Position numbers and translations under genes: made by a program
NCBI GenBank assembly: GCA_020724065.1
Contig: DYHQ01000010.1
Location: 1 to 32,073, forward strand
Direction of reading: 5' to 3'
DNA length: 32,073 bases
DNA from: Candidatus Puniceispirillum sp.
GTDB lineage: Bacteria > Electryoneota > RPQS01 > DYHQ01
Shown: positions 1 to 8,339 of the stretch, in pieces
How positions within the stretch are numbered: the first letter of the stretch is position 1
Layout of the letters: each line of letters starts with the position of its first letter
The notes under the pieces: generated by a model
The model's input: only the letters and a program-made list of their open reading frames with translations
What the model was told of the DNA's origin: nothing
Databases searched by the model: none

Positions 1-1
1 G

Positions 2-685
2 GGCACGATTGAAGAAGTGAATCCCACGATTATCCGCCAGGCTATTCCGACTTCGGCGGCACGAAAACTTTGCGACCTGCTCACAGGCGTCGTTGAGAAC
101 GGAACCGCGCAGGCTGCTGCGATCCCAGGCTGGCGCGTTGCAGGGAAAACGGGGACGGCCCAGAAAATAGATCATGCGAAGCACCAATATTACAAAGACC
201 GCTTTATCTCGTCTTTCGTTGGTTTCGTCCCGGCGGACGCTCCCTGCTACTTGATGCTCGTCGTCATGGATGATCCGCGTGGCGACTATTACGGCGGACA
301 GGTCGCCGCGCCCATCTTCCGCGATGCGATGACTCGCATCTTGGAATCCTTCCCTCCCACTCCGACGGAACCGCTCTTTGCCCCAAGCACCGCTCATGCA
401 ATGGAAGATCCCGGAAATCTCAAAGAACCTTCCAGAGAACGGAGCTTATCATCCCAACCTTCTAATATGGATTTGGAGGTCGCTTTCGCTGAAGAGGTCA
501 AGACAGGTTTCATCAGAGTACCGCCAGTCGAGGGTCTTTCGCTGCGGGGCGCCATTCGGGAATTGACCTCTCGCAATCTTGCTTTTGACATCTCGGGAGG
601 CACCGAGATAGTCTACCAGAGTCCATCGGCCGGAAGTTTGGTGCCCGTCGGCACGGTCTGCTACCTCCTTGGTTTGAATGATTAA
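2..685 (+). CDS. ftsI: Septal penicillin-binding protein (FtsI/PBP2-like), C-terminal part with PASTA domain
   Basis: This is the 3' end of a class B penicillin-binding protein, the periplasmic transpeptidase that cross-links septal peptidoglycan together with FtsW. The reading frame is open to the left edge, so the gene starts outside the window. The KTGTAQ motif (the third active-site motif, K-T-G, at bases 146-154) lies in a typical context, followed by the usual strand with SSFVGFVP and a MDDP segment. After a low-complexity linker rich in S, P and E (about bases 350-480), the last 60 or so residues form a PASTA-like domain (VPPVEGLSLRGAIREL to the end). C-terminal PASTA domains are known in SpoVD/PBP2x-type FtsI proteins. 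Its position directly before murE is the standard dcw order. The SxxK and SxN motifs are upstream and cannot be checked. Confidence 0.93.
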   Translation, partial: GTIEEVNPTIIRQAIPTSAARKLCDLLTGVVENGTAQAAAIPGWRVAGKTGTAQKIDHAKHQYYKDRFISSFVGFVPADAPCYLMLVVMDDPRGDYYGGQVAAPIFRDAMTRILESFPPTPTEPLFAPSTAHAMEDPGNLKEPSRERSLSSQPSNMDLEVAFAEEVKTGFIRVPPVEGLSLRGAIRELTSRNLAFDISGGTEIVYQSPSAGSLVPVGTVCYLLGLND

Positions 686-703
686 TCATGCAACGACACA
701 TTT

Positions 704-2185
704 TTGGAAACGCCGGTGGCAAGAAGGCTGACGCAACTTCTTGAAGGGCTCCCAGCTTATGAGCTTATCGGGCGGCGGGACCTGGAGATAAATGGCGTGT
801 TCTACGACTCGCGCCGAGTGGTTCCAGAATCGCTCTTTGTCGCTATCCCCGGATTCCAGCATCACGGCGCCGAATTTCTCTCTGAGGCCGTGACCCGCGG
901 AGCCATCGCCGTTGTTACCGAGCGACAGGTCGAGAAGCTGCCACATATTACCCAAATCGTTGTCGCGGATGCTCGAGAAGTCCTTGCTCTCCTATCGTGG
1001 AGTTTTGCCGGACATCCTGAAAAGCGACTGCGGCTATGCGGCGTCACAGGTACAAATGGAAAAACGAGTATCACTCACCTTCTGCGAGCGATGCTCGAAG
1101 CCGCGGGTAAGAAAACCGGTCTCATCGGCACTCTTACCTATGAATTCGGCAATCAAATACAACCCGCGTTGCGCACGACGCCGGAGGCCTCGGATTTGGC
1201 CGATTTGTTTACAGGAATGACCAAGAACGGCGCAACCCATTGCGTTATGGAAGTGACCTCCCATGCCCTGACTCTCAAGCGCGTGAAAGGATTGAGTTTC
1301 ACGGTGGCCGCGTTCTCGAACATTGGTCATGATCATTTGGATTTTCACGGAACCACTGAGAACTATCGCAGTGCGAAAGCCCTCTTGTTTGAAAACCTTA
1401 AGAGTGAGGCGACTGCTGTTATCAACATAGATGACGATTTTGGCAAGGAACTTATCCAGCGCACGCCCGCGAAGGTCCTGCGCTGTTCGTTACAGGAAGA
1501 GGCCGATGTGCAGACGACGAAAGTCTCTCTCAAACCGAGCGAGATGCATCTTGATTTGAGACTTCCGAATGATTCTTGGCATCTTCATTCATCACTCATC
1601 GGCCGATTCAATGCATCGAATGTGCTCATCGCGGCTGCGTGTGCCCACGCTCTGGGACTCGATGAAACAGAAGTGCAGAAGGGATTGGACGAAGTGCGCC
1701 ATATTCCGGGACGAATGGAAATGATTCGCGGAACGCAGCCGTTTCTTGTGGTCGTGGATTTCGCGCATACACCGGAAGCCTTGGCCAATGTCCTCGACAC
1801 TCTGCGCGCGTTGAAACCTGGACGGATTCTGGCTCTCTTTGGTGCCGGAGGTGACCGCGACCGCGGGAAACGACCTGAGATGAGTCGTGTCGTCTCCGAA
1901 AAGGCAGACGAGGTCTTTCTCACGAGCGATAATCCGCGGTCGGAGAATCCCGACGCAATTCTTGACGACCTGGAGGCCGGAGTTCTTCCGGGTGTACCGC
2001 ACTGCCGCAATGCAGACCGGCGGGCCACCATTCAAATGATCCTTCAAAAGGCTCGCCCGAAGGACTGCGTCTTGATCGCGGGCAAAGGCGCTGAGACCAC
2101 GCAAGAGATTCAGGGAATGAAATATCCCTTCGATGACCGCGAGGTCGTGCGCCGCGTTCTGAATGAAATGGGCTACGAAGCGTGA
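704..2185 (+). CDS. murE: UDP-MurNAc-tripeptide synthetase, meso-diaminopimelate-adding
   Basis: MurE adds the third stem-peptide residue to UDP-MurNAc-L-Ala-D-Glu in the cytoplasm, using ATP. The protein is 493 residues, normal for the family. It shows the ATP-binding GTNGKTS motif (residues 116-122), the NIGHDHLDFHG segment, and SAKALLF with the lysine (K225) expected to be carbamylated. The DNPR motif at residues 409-412 is the known signature of enzymes that use meso-diaminopimelate rather than lysine, so an mDAP-type wall is predicted. The start is a TTG at 704. A GTG at 716 is the alternative; no in-frame ATG exists between the ftsI stop and the conserved N-terminal region. There is no strong ribosome-binding site, and ftsI lies 18 bases upstream in the same frame. 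Confidence 0.96.
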   Translation: METPVARRLTQLLEGLPAYELIGRRDLEINGVFYDSRRVVPESLFVAIPGFQHHGAEFLSEAVTRGAIAVVTERQVEKLPHITQIVVADAREVLALLSWSFAGHPEKRLRLCGVTGTNGKTSITHLLRAMLEAAGKKTGLIGTLTYEFGNQIQPALRTTPEASDLADLFTGMTKNGATHCVMEVTSHALTLKRVKGLSFTVAAFSNIGHDHLDFHGTTENYRSAKALLFENLKSEATAVINIDDDFGKELIQRTPAKVLRCSLQEEADVQTTKVSLKPSEMHLDLRLPNDSWHLHSSLIGRFNASNVLIAAACAHALGLDETEVQKGLDEVRHIPGRMEMIRGTQPFLVVVDFAHTPEALANVLDTLRALKPGRILALFGAGGDRDRGKRPEMSRVVSEKADEVFLTSDNPRSENPDAILDDLEAGVLPGVPHCRNADRRATIQMILQKARPKDCVLIAGKGAETTQEIQGMKYPFDDREVVRRVLNEMGYEA

Positions 2186-3561
2186 AAAGACTAACCTTCG
2201 GTTTCGCACAGCATCATGGCGGTGGCACCTTGAAAGGTTTGTCCCAGAAACAGCCCTTGCCGCCCATTTCCATTGACACGAGAACTCTGAAGCAGGGCGA
2301 GATGTTCTGGGCTCTGCAAGGGAAAAGGGATGGACAGGAATTCATCTTTGATGCTCAAGGCCGCGGGGCGAGCGCTGTGGTTGTCACCAAGCGTTGGTGG
2401 AAAGAAAATTCCGACGGAGCGCAAAGAATTCCGGCCGCTTGGATTGTTCCCGATACGCTTCATGCCTTGCAGTCCGTTGCGAAGGCATGGCGAAATGAAT
2501 TGGCCATTCCTTTGGTGGCTGTCACAGGCTCGAACGGAAAAACAAGCACAAAAGAGTTCATAGGACGAGCCCTTGGAACAAAATTCTCGGTTGGCACGAC
2601 CGTGGGAAACTTGAACAATCACATCGGTGTTCCTCTATCTCTCCTCTCTCTTCGGCCAGAGCACGAAATTGCGGTGATTGAGATGGGCGCCAACCACCCG
2701 GGCGAAATTGAGTTTCTCTGCAGTATCGCGACACCGACCGATGGCCTTATCACTTCTATCGGGCGCGCTCATCTCGAGGGTTTTGGGAACATTGAACAAG
2801 TTGCAGCCGCCAAGGGAGAGCTTTTCGATTTCTTGGCGGAAAGCGGGCGAGCCTTCGTGCCGCTCAGCGATGGTCGCTGCGTCCAAGCGTCTGAAAAAGT
2901 GAACCGGCGTGTGGGTTACGGCTTTGAACCACCGCCGGCCCATTGGAAAGAGATTTATTTTCAAGGCCTAAGACTTCAGTTGTCAGGGGATGCACGACCT
3001 ATTTTTCAGTTCATGGACACCGAAGTGCAGCTTCATCTTTCCGGCAGGTTCTGGGCGCGAGCCGCACTGGCGGCGCTGACGATTGCTGCCACTTTCGGCG
3101 TCGAACCTGCCCGCGCTGCCCAAGCCGTCGCGTCGTGGCAAGGTATTTCCGGTCGAACTCAATTAAGGAGACTTCACGATATGACCCTCATTGATGACAC
3201 TTACAACGCGAATCCTGACAGCATGCGCTCGGCCCTCGAACTTCTCTGTGATCTTTCGGGTCAACGGCATATCGCTGTTTTGGGAGACATGGGTGAGCTC
3301 GGCGCCCATGCAGAAGCGGAACACCGTCAGCTCGGCAAGGACATCGCCGGCTTGAGAATCAATAAGCTCTATTGTTTGGGGGCGCTCTCAAGCATGATGG
3401 CCGAAGAAGCCAGAAATGCCGGTACCGATGCCTGGCACACGGAGAAATCCGAGGAACTCATTGACCGACTGCGCAAGGACCTTGTTCGGGGCGACACGGT
3501 TCTCTTCAAGGCCTCGCGTTCTGTGGCCCTTGATGAAGTGATTAACGCACTGATGGTTTGA
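2182..3561 (+). CDS. murF: UDP-MurNAc-tripeptide:D-Ala-D-Ala ligase
   Basis: MurF joins the D-Ala-D-Ala dipeptide to the UDP-MurNAc-tripeptide, the last cytoplasmic step of stem-peptide synthesis. The 459-residue product carries the Mur-ligase domains in order: an N-terminal domain with SIDTRTLKQGEMFWAL, a central ATPase domain with GSNGKTS (residues 116-122), then VGNLNNHIGVPLSLL and IEMGANHPGEI, and a C-terminal domain with DDTYNANPDSMRSAL, all typical of MurF. The GTG start overlaps the murE stop by four bases (GTGA), indicating coupled translation. No ddl gene, which makes the dipeptide substrate, is seen in the window, so it must lie elsewhere. Confidence 0.96.
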   Translation: MKRLTFGFAQHHGGGTLKGLSQKQPLPPISIDTRTLKQGEMFWALQGKRDGQEFIFDAQGRGASAVVVTKRWWKENSDGAQRIPAAWIVPDTLHALQSVAKAWRNELAIPLVAVTGSNGKTSTKEFIGRALGTKFSVGTTVGNLNNHIGVPLSLLSLRPEHEIAVIEMGANHPGEIEFLCSIATPTDGLITSIGRAHLEGFGNIEQVAAAKGELFDFLAESGRAFVPLSDGRCVQASEKVNRRVGYGFEPPPAHWKEIYFQGLRLQLSGDARPIFQFMDTEVQLHLSGRFWARAALAALTIAATFGVEPARAAQAVASWQGISGRTQLRRLHDMTLIDDTYNANPDSMRSALELLCDLSGQRHIAVLGDMGELGAHAEAEHRQLGKDIAGLRINKLYCLGALSSMMAEEARNAGTDAWHTEKSEELIDRLRKDLVRGDTVLFKASRSVALDEVINALMV

Positions 3562-3566
3562 GAGTC

Positions 3567-4685
3567 ATGCTTTATCACCTTCTTTTTCCCTTGCGCGAAT
3601 ATTTTTCTGCGCTCAATCTCTTTCGGTACATTACCTTCCGAGCCGCAGGGGCCGCCGTCACGGCTTTGCTCATCTCGTTCCTCGTCGGTCCGGCGCTGAT
3701 TCGCGCGCTAAGAAAGCGCCAAATTCAGGAAGCGATTCGCGCGGATGGCCCGAAAACGCATTATTCCAAAGAGGGCACGCCAACGATGGGCGGATTGATG
3801 GTCCTCGTTGCCGGTGCCATCCCTACGCTTCTCTTTGTGAACCTCACAAACTTCTATGTGATTTTGGCCCTCGTAGCCTTTCTCTGGATGGGACTGTTTG
3901 GCTTTTGGGACGACTATCTAAAAGCCATCCAAAAGAAAAAGAAAGGACTCGTCGCACGCTACAAAGTGCTGGGACAGGTCTCGCTTGGCCTTGCCATCGG
4001 TCTCTTTGTTCTGAGCTTCCCGTGGCTCTTCGGGGAGAATTTCGAGGCCAATGTCACCGCGACGACGACTCCCTTCTTGAAAGATGTCATGTTTAATTTC
4101 GGCATCTTCTATGTTTTGATGGTGATTCTGGTTATTACGGGAACATCGAATGGCGTCAACCTGACGGACGGACTTGACGGGCTTGCGATTGGCGTGTGCG
4201 CAATTTCGGCGGCGGCTTTCGCGCTGATGAGCTATGTCACCGGGCATGTGAAATTCAGTGATTATCTCAATATCGTTTATCTCGAAGGGGCCGGCGAGCT
4301 CGCTATCTTCTGCGCCGCTCTTTTTGGAGCGTGTCTTGGTTTCCTTTGGTTCAACGCTCATCCAGCTCAAGTTTTCATGGGGGACACCGGGGCTTTGGCC
4401 TTGGGCGCAGCCATCGGCACCATGGCGATCTTGGTGAAGAAAGAATTTTTTCTCATTGTCATCGGCGGCGTCTTCGTGGCCGAAGCCGCGTCCGTGATTC
4501 TTCAGAGATACTATTACAAATATACAAAAGTCAGATTCGGCACAGGCCGCCGCGTTTTCCGCATGGCGCCTTTGCATCATCACTTTGAGGAGCTCGGCTG
4601 GGCGGAATCCAAAGTGGTTGTGCGCTTCTGGATTGTGCAGATTCTGCTCGTTCTGGTCAGTCTGACCATGTTCAAGGTTCGCTGA
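3567..4685 (+). CDS. mraY: Phospho-MurNAc-pentapeptide transferase (lipid I synthase)
   Basis: MraY transfers phospho-MurNAc-pentapeptide to undecaprenyl phosphate, giving lipid I at the inner face of the membrane. The protein is about 372 residues with roughly ten hydrophobic segments. Family motifs are clear: GPKTHYSKEGTPTMGG near the N-terminus, FGFWDDYLK (Asp pair), NLTDGLDGLAIG, FLWFNAHPAQVFMGDTG, and the FRMAPLHHHFE histidine motif. In the usual GD[TV]GSLALG context a serine is replaced by alanine (GDTGALALG). I chose the ATG at 3567, which gives the MLYHLLFPL start common in MraY. A TTG at 3558 overlaps the murF stop and is possible. murD follows two bases after the stop. Confidence 0.96.
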   Translation: MLYHLLFPLREYFSALNLFRYITFRAAGAAVTALLISFLVGPALIRALRKRQIQEAIRADGPKTHYSKEGTPTMGGLMVLVAGAIPTLLFVNLTNFYVILALVAFLWMGLFGFWDDYLKAIQKKKKGLVARYKVLGQVSLGLAIGLFVLSFPWLFGENFEANVTATTTPFLKDVMFNFGIFYVLMVILVITGTSNGVNLTDGLDGLAIGVCAISAAAFALMSYVTGHVKFSDYLNIVYLEGAGELAIFCAALFGACLGFLWFNAHPAQVFMGDTGALALGAAIGTMAILVKKEFFLIVIGGVFVAEAASVILQRYYYKYTKVRFGTGRRVFRMAPLHHHFEELGWAESKVVVRFWIVQILLVLVSLTMFKVR

Positions 4686-4687
4686 AC

Positions 4688-6034
4688 ATGTTCTCTCTTG
4701 CCGGTCAGCGAGTGGTGATTATCGGAATGGCGCGCAGCGGAATCGGAGCCGCCAAGCTGGCCAAACGGCTCGGTGGACATGTGCTCGTGAGCGACGAAAA
4801 GCCGAAGGAAGATCTTATGGACGCTGTTTCAGTTCTCGACACGCACCGCATCGCGACGGAAACGGGCAACCACAAACGCGCGATGAACGAAGACTGGGAT
4901 TTGGCCGTGGTGAGCCCGGGCATCCCATCAAACCATGCGCTCCTCCACGATTTCGCACAACGAGCCATCCCCGTTTGGAGCGAACTTGAACTGGCCACTC
5001 GCGCATTAGGTTGCCCGTGGGTGGGAGTCACCGGCTCAAATGGAAAAACGACGACGACGCTCATGACCGCTGCGATCTTTCGCGAAAGCGGTCGGCAAAC
5101 AGAAGTCGCTGGCAACATCGGAATCGCTCTTTCGGAGCTTGCCGTTGACCTTCCCGTGCAGGCCATCGTCGTAGTCGAGGTTTCCAGCTTTCAGCTCGAA
5201 TTCTCTGCCACGGTCAAGCCAGCCGCTGCCGCTTTTCTGAATTTGAGCCCTGACCATCTGGATCGTCACGGAGATTTGAACACTTATATGAATGTGAAGG
5301 CTCGGCTATTTGCCAATCAAACCGTGGATGATGTTTTCGTTGCGAATTTTGACGACCCTTATGTGCGTGACATCGCCCAGCATGGCCGCGCTCAAATCGT
5401 GCCCTTCGGGTTTAATTTGGAGCGCGGGGTGACTCTTCGAGATAGCTGCATTGTCTACCAAAACGGCACCGAATGGCAGAATGTTCTGCCCGCCGCTGAC
5501 CTGCCTCTCCCCGGTCGGCATAATCTTGCGAATGCCATGGCCGCTGTGGGACTCTGTTGCAGTCTGGGCGTGAAACCGGACATCGCAGGAAGAGCGCTGC
5601 GCAAGTTTACTCCGGTGGAACATCGGCTCGAATTTGTGCGTGAACTTCGACAAGTTAAATACTACAACGACTCAAAAGCGACGAATGTTGATGCCACGAT
5701 TACGGCTCTTCAGAGTTTTCAGAATCCGATTCTCCTTATCGCCGGAGGTCGAGGCAAAGGCGGCGATTTTCATGCGCTGATGCCTTACCTGCGCCATGGC
5801 GTCAAAGGCCTCCTCGCTATCGGAGAGACTGCAGTGCAGCTCGAACGAGAATTAGGTGATATTGTGAAAACGCTGCAGGTAGAGTCGCTGCAGCGCGCCA
5901 TTGAAATGGCATGCACTCTTGCGCAGCCAGGTGACATCGTTCTTCTTTCCCCTGCGTGCGCATCGTTCGACCAATTTCGAAATTACGAGGAGCGTGGCCG
6001 AGTTTTCAAAACCTTCGTGAATGAACTGACATGA
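4688..6034 (+). CDS. murD: UDP-MurNAc-L-alanine:D-glutamate ligase
   Basis: MurD adds D-glutamate to UDP-MurNAc-L-alanine in the cytoplasm. The 448-residue product has an N-terminal Rossmann-like domain (VVIIGMARSGIGAAKLA), the ATP-binding GSNGKTT motif at residues 116-122, EVSSFQLE, LNLSPDHLDRHG, and the C-terminal YNDSKATNVDATITAL and SPACASFDQF signatures typical of MurD. All are in the expected order and the length is normal. It begins with ATG two bases after mraY, and its stop overlaps the ftsW start (ATGA). Confidence 0.97.
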   Translation: MFSLAGQRVVIIGMARSGIGAAKLAKRLGGHVLVSDEKPKEDLMDAVSVLDTHRIATETGNHKRAMNEDWDLAVVSPGIPSNHALLHDFAQRAIPVWSELELATRALGCPWVGVTGSNGKTTTTLMTAAIFRESGRQTEVAGNIGIALSELAVDLPVQAIVVVEVSSFQLEFSATVKPAAAAFLNLSPDHLDRHGDLNTYMNVKARLFANQTVDDVFVANFDDPYVRDIAQHGRAQIVPFGFNLERGVTLRDSCIVYQNGTEWQNVLPAADLPLPGRHNLANAMAAVGLCCSLGVKPDIAGRALRKFTPVEHRLEFVRELRQVKYYNDSKATNVDATITALQSFQNPILLIAGGRGKGGDFHALMPYLRHGVKGLLAIGETAVQLERELGDIVKTLQVESLQRAIEMACTLAQPGDIVLLSPACASFDQFRNYEERGRVFKTFVNELT

Positions 6035-7206
6035 TTCCACATCGTATCATGCAGAGCGAGCGGGAAAACTGTAACGAGGGCAGCGGCGGATTTGACTTGC
6101 CTCTTGTCCTGTTCGTCGGGATTCTGCTCTTTGCCGGTGCGATGCTCGTCATGTCCTCTTCGGCAGCGGTAGCCTGCGCCAAGGAAAACTACACGCTTTC
6201 GATTTTTCTCAAGCATGTGATGCGCATGGGGGCCGGAGTCGGTTTGATGATTGGCCTCACTTTCTATGACTACCATCGCCTTGAGAAGATTGCAACGCCG
6301 CTGATCGTCACGACGCTCGTGCTATTGGTCTTGGTGCTTTTTTGGCCATTGAAGTCGGGTGCAAGCTCTCACCGCCAACTCTTCTTGTGGTCTCTGAATC
6401 TTCAGCCCGCCGAGGTCGCAAAATTCGCGTTTGTTCTCTACTTGGCCTATTATCTCTCATATTGGCGCGTTGATCCTTCTTCAGGTATTGATAAGCATCT
6501 CCTATTGCGCTGCCTCTTGCCGATAGGTTTCGGTATCGGACTGATTCTCTGTGAAACCAATCTTTCAATGGCCGTCATCATTCTTGTCGCCGCATTTGCG
6601 ATGCTCTTCCTGGCTGGAATCTCCATGAAGATTCTTGGGGCAATCATGCTGGCCGCTTCTCCGGTATTGGCATTCGTCGCCTGGGCCATTCCCTACACCC
6701 ACGCTCGATTGGTCGGTTATTGGACGACCCTTCTTGAGCCATCGCAAGCTGGCTTTCACACCCGGCAATCCCTCATTGGTCTGGGAAAAGGAGGAATGTT
6801 TGGACACGGGCCCGGTCAATCCACATGGGCTTACTCGCACCTGCCTATCCCTCACAAGGATTCCATCTTCAGCGTTCTCGGTGAAGAGCTCGGTTTTTTG
6901 GGTTGTGTGGCGCTTCTGGTCATCTTTGCGTTCTTCTTCTGGCGAGGGATGAAAATTGCCAGAAACTCTCCCGACCCATTCGGGTATTACCTTGCTCATG
7001 GAATCCTGCTTGTCATTGCGTGCACATTCTTCATCAATGTGGGAGTGGCGGTCGGCCTTCTCCCTCCCACCGGCCAACCTCTCCCTTTCGTCAGCTACGG
7101 AGGTTCATCGCTGGTCATGTCGCTCGCTGCGGTGGGGATTCTTCTCAACATATCACGCCAAGGCGTATGTTCAAATGATCACACATTGGAGCCATCTTTT
7201 CTGTGA
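6031..7206 (+). CDS. ftsW: SEDS-family septal peptidoglycan glycosyltransferase, divergent
   Basis: FtsW polymerises lipid II into septal glycan strands with its partner PBP. The 391-residue protein has about ten membrane segments. It keeps the catalytic aspartate context (HKDSIF, D277, equivalent to HTDFIF in E. coli FtsW), the GEELGFLG segment, LQPAEVAK, and PPTGQPLPFVSYGGSS. Some positions usually conserved in SEDS proteins differ. The GAxRW motif reads GASSHRQ, the QPDxGT segment reads CETNLSM (residues 174-180), and the lysine expected in the GxSxQK segment is missing (GQSTWAYSHLP). It overlaps murD by four bases and murG by four bases. Position next to murD and murG supports FtsW rather than RodA. 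Confidence 0.9.
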   Translation: MIPHRIMQSERENCNEGSGGFDLPLVLFVGILLFAGAMLVMSSSAAVACAKENYTLSIFLKHVMRMGAGVGLMIGLTFYDYHRLEKIATPLIVTTLVLLVLVLFWPLKSGASSHRQLFLWSLNLQPAEVAKFAFVLYLAYYLSYWRVDPSSGIDKHLLLRCLLPIGFGIGLILCETNLSMAVIILVAAFAMLFLAGISMKILGAIMLAASPVLAFVAWAIPYTHARLVGYWTTLLEPSQAGFHTRQSLIGLGKGGMFGHGPGQSTWAYSHLPIPHKDSIFSVLGEELGFLGCVALLVIFAFFFWRGMKIARNSPDPFGYYLAHGILLVIACTFFINVGVAVGLLPPTGQPLPFVSYGGSSLVMSLAAVGILLNISRQGVCSNDHTLEPSFL

Positions 7207-8339
7207 CCGTGCCGAAAAAGCGAGACGATCTCCGCGTGATGATCGCAGGTGGAGCAACGGGAGGACACATCTTTCCGGCTATCGCAATTCATGAAGCACT
7301 GGCGGCTTCATTGAAAGAACGAAGAATTCGCGTCCTATTCATGGGGACTCGTCGGGGTCTTGAAGCCCGACTTCTTCCCCGGTTGGGGCTGCCCCTGAAG
7401 TTCCTCTGGATATCGGGATTCGTGGGCAAGAGCCCGTTGCGAAAACTTCTGACCATTGTTCAGGTCGTTATAAGTTTCTTTCAGAGCGCGATTTTTCTCA
7501 TGTCCTTTCGCCCTCATGTCGTGGTTGGTACGGGAGGTTTCGTAGCAGGTCCAATTCTCGCTTGTGCGCAACTTCTGGGCTTCCCCACTCTACTGCAGGA
7601 ACAGAATGCATTCCCCGGACTGACGACGAGGCTCTTGGCACGTTCTGCAAAAAAGGTTTGCGTTCATTTCCCTGAGACAATCGCGAGGCTGCCTCGTCCC
7701 GAACGCGTTCATGTGACAGGAAATCCCGTGCGCCATTTTCTGAAAAAGGTCGAGCCGAAACAGGCACGAGACTTCTGGGGATTGGACTCTGAGCGACCGG
7801 TCCTATTCGTTCTTGGCGGCAGTCTCGGCGCCCGTACGATCAACAACGCGCTGGCGGACGCTCTGCCGAAAATTCTCGAACAAGCGAATGTCATTTGGCA
7901 GACCGGACGAATGGATTTGCGCGAAAAAGCGAACCGTGCCCACTGGGATGATGCGATAGCTTCGCACCGATTGATTGTGCGGGAATTCATTGACGAAATG
8001 CCGATGGCCTATGGAGCGGCGAGCATGGCCCTGTGTCGCGCGGGAGCGATGACTCTATCTGAACTTGCGCTGGTCGGGCTTCCGGCGATTCTGGTTCCCT
8101 TCCCTTTTGCGGCCCATCAGCATCAAGATTGGAACGCTCGCGCTTATGAGAGCACCGGTGCTGCCTTGCGCATTCCAGACGCTGAGCTCACCGGCGAAAG
8201 CATGTGTGATGCGGTCTTGCCGCTTCTGGCTGAGCCGTTGCGCTTGGAGAGAATGGGAGCCGCGATGCGGACTTTCTCAAGACCGAACGCCGCGACGGAT
8301 ATCGCCAAAATGATTTGCGAATTGGGAGGCGTTTCATGA
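7203..8339 (+). CDS. murG: UDP-GlcNAc:lipid I N-acetylglucosaminyltransferase (lipid II synthase)
   Basis: MurG adds GlcNAc to lipid I at the cytoplasmic face of the membrane, producing lipid II. The 378-residue GT28-family protein has the N-terminal glycine-rich loop AGGATGGHIFPAIAI, the GTGGFVAGPIL motif, QEQNAFPGLTTR, a second G-loop LGGSLGARTINNAL, and the UDP-GlcNAc-binding CRAGAMTLSELALVGLPAILVPFPFAAHQHQ region. All are standard. The first codon is a GTG that overlaps the ftsW stop (GTGA). A GTG two codons further on is an equal alternative. The murC start overlaps its stop. Confidence 0.96.
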   Translation: MTVPKKRDDLRVMIAGGATGGHIFPAIAIHEALAASLKERRIRVLFMGTRRGLEARLLPRLGLPLKFLWISGFVGKSPLRKLLTIVQVVISFFQSAIFLMSFRPHVVVGTGGFVAGPILACAQLLGFPTLLQEQNAFPGLTTRLLARSAKKVCVHFPETIARLPRPERVHVTGNPVRHFLKKVEPKQARDFWGLDSERPVLFVLGGSLGARTINNALADALPKILEQANVIWQTGRMDLREKANRAHWDDAIASHRLIVREFIDEMPMAYGAASMALCRAGAMTLSELALVGLPAILVPFPFAAHQHQDWNARAYESTGAALRIPDAELTGESMCDAVLPLLAEPLRLERMGAAMRTFSRPNAATDIAKMICELGGVS

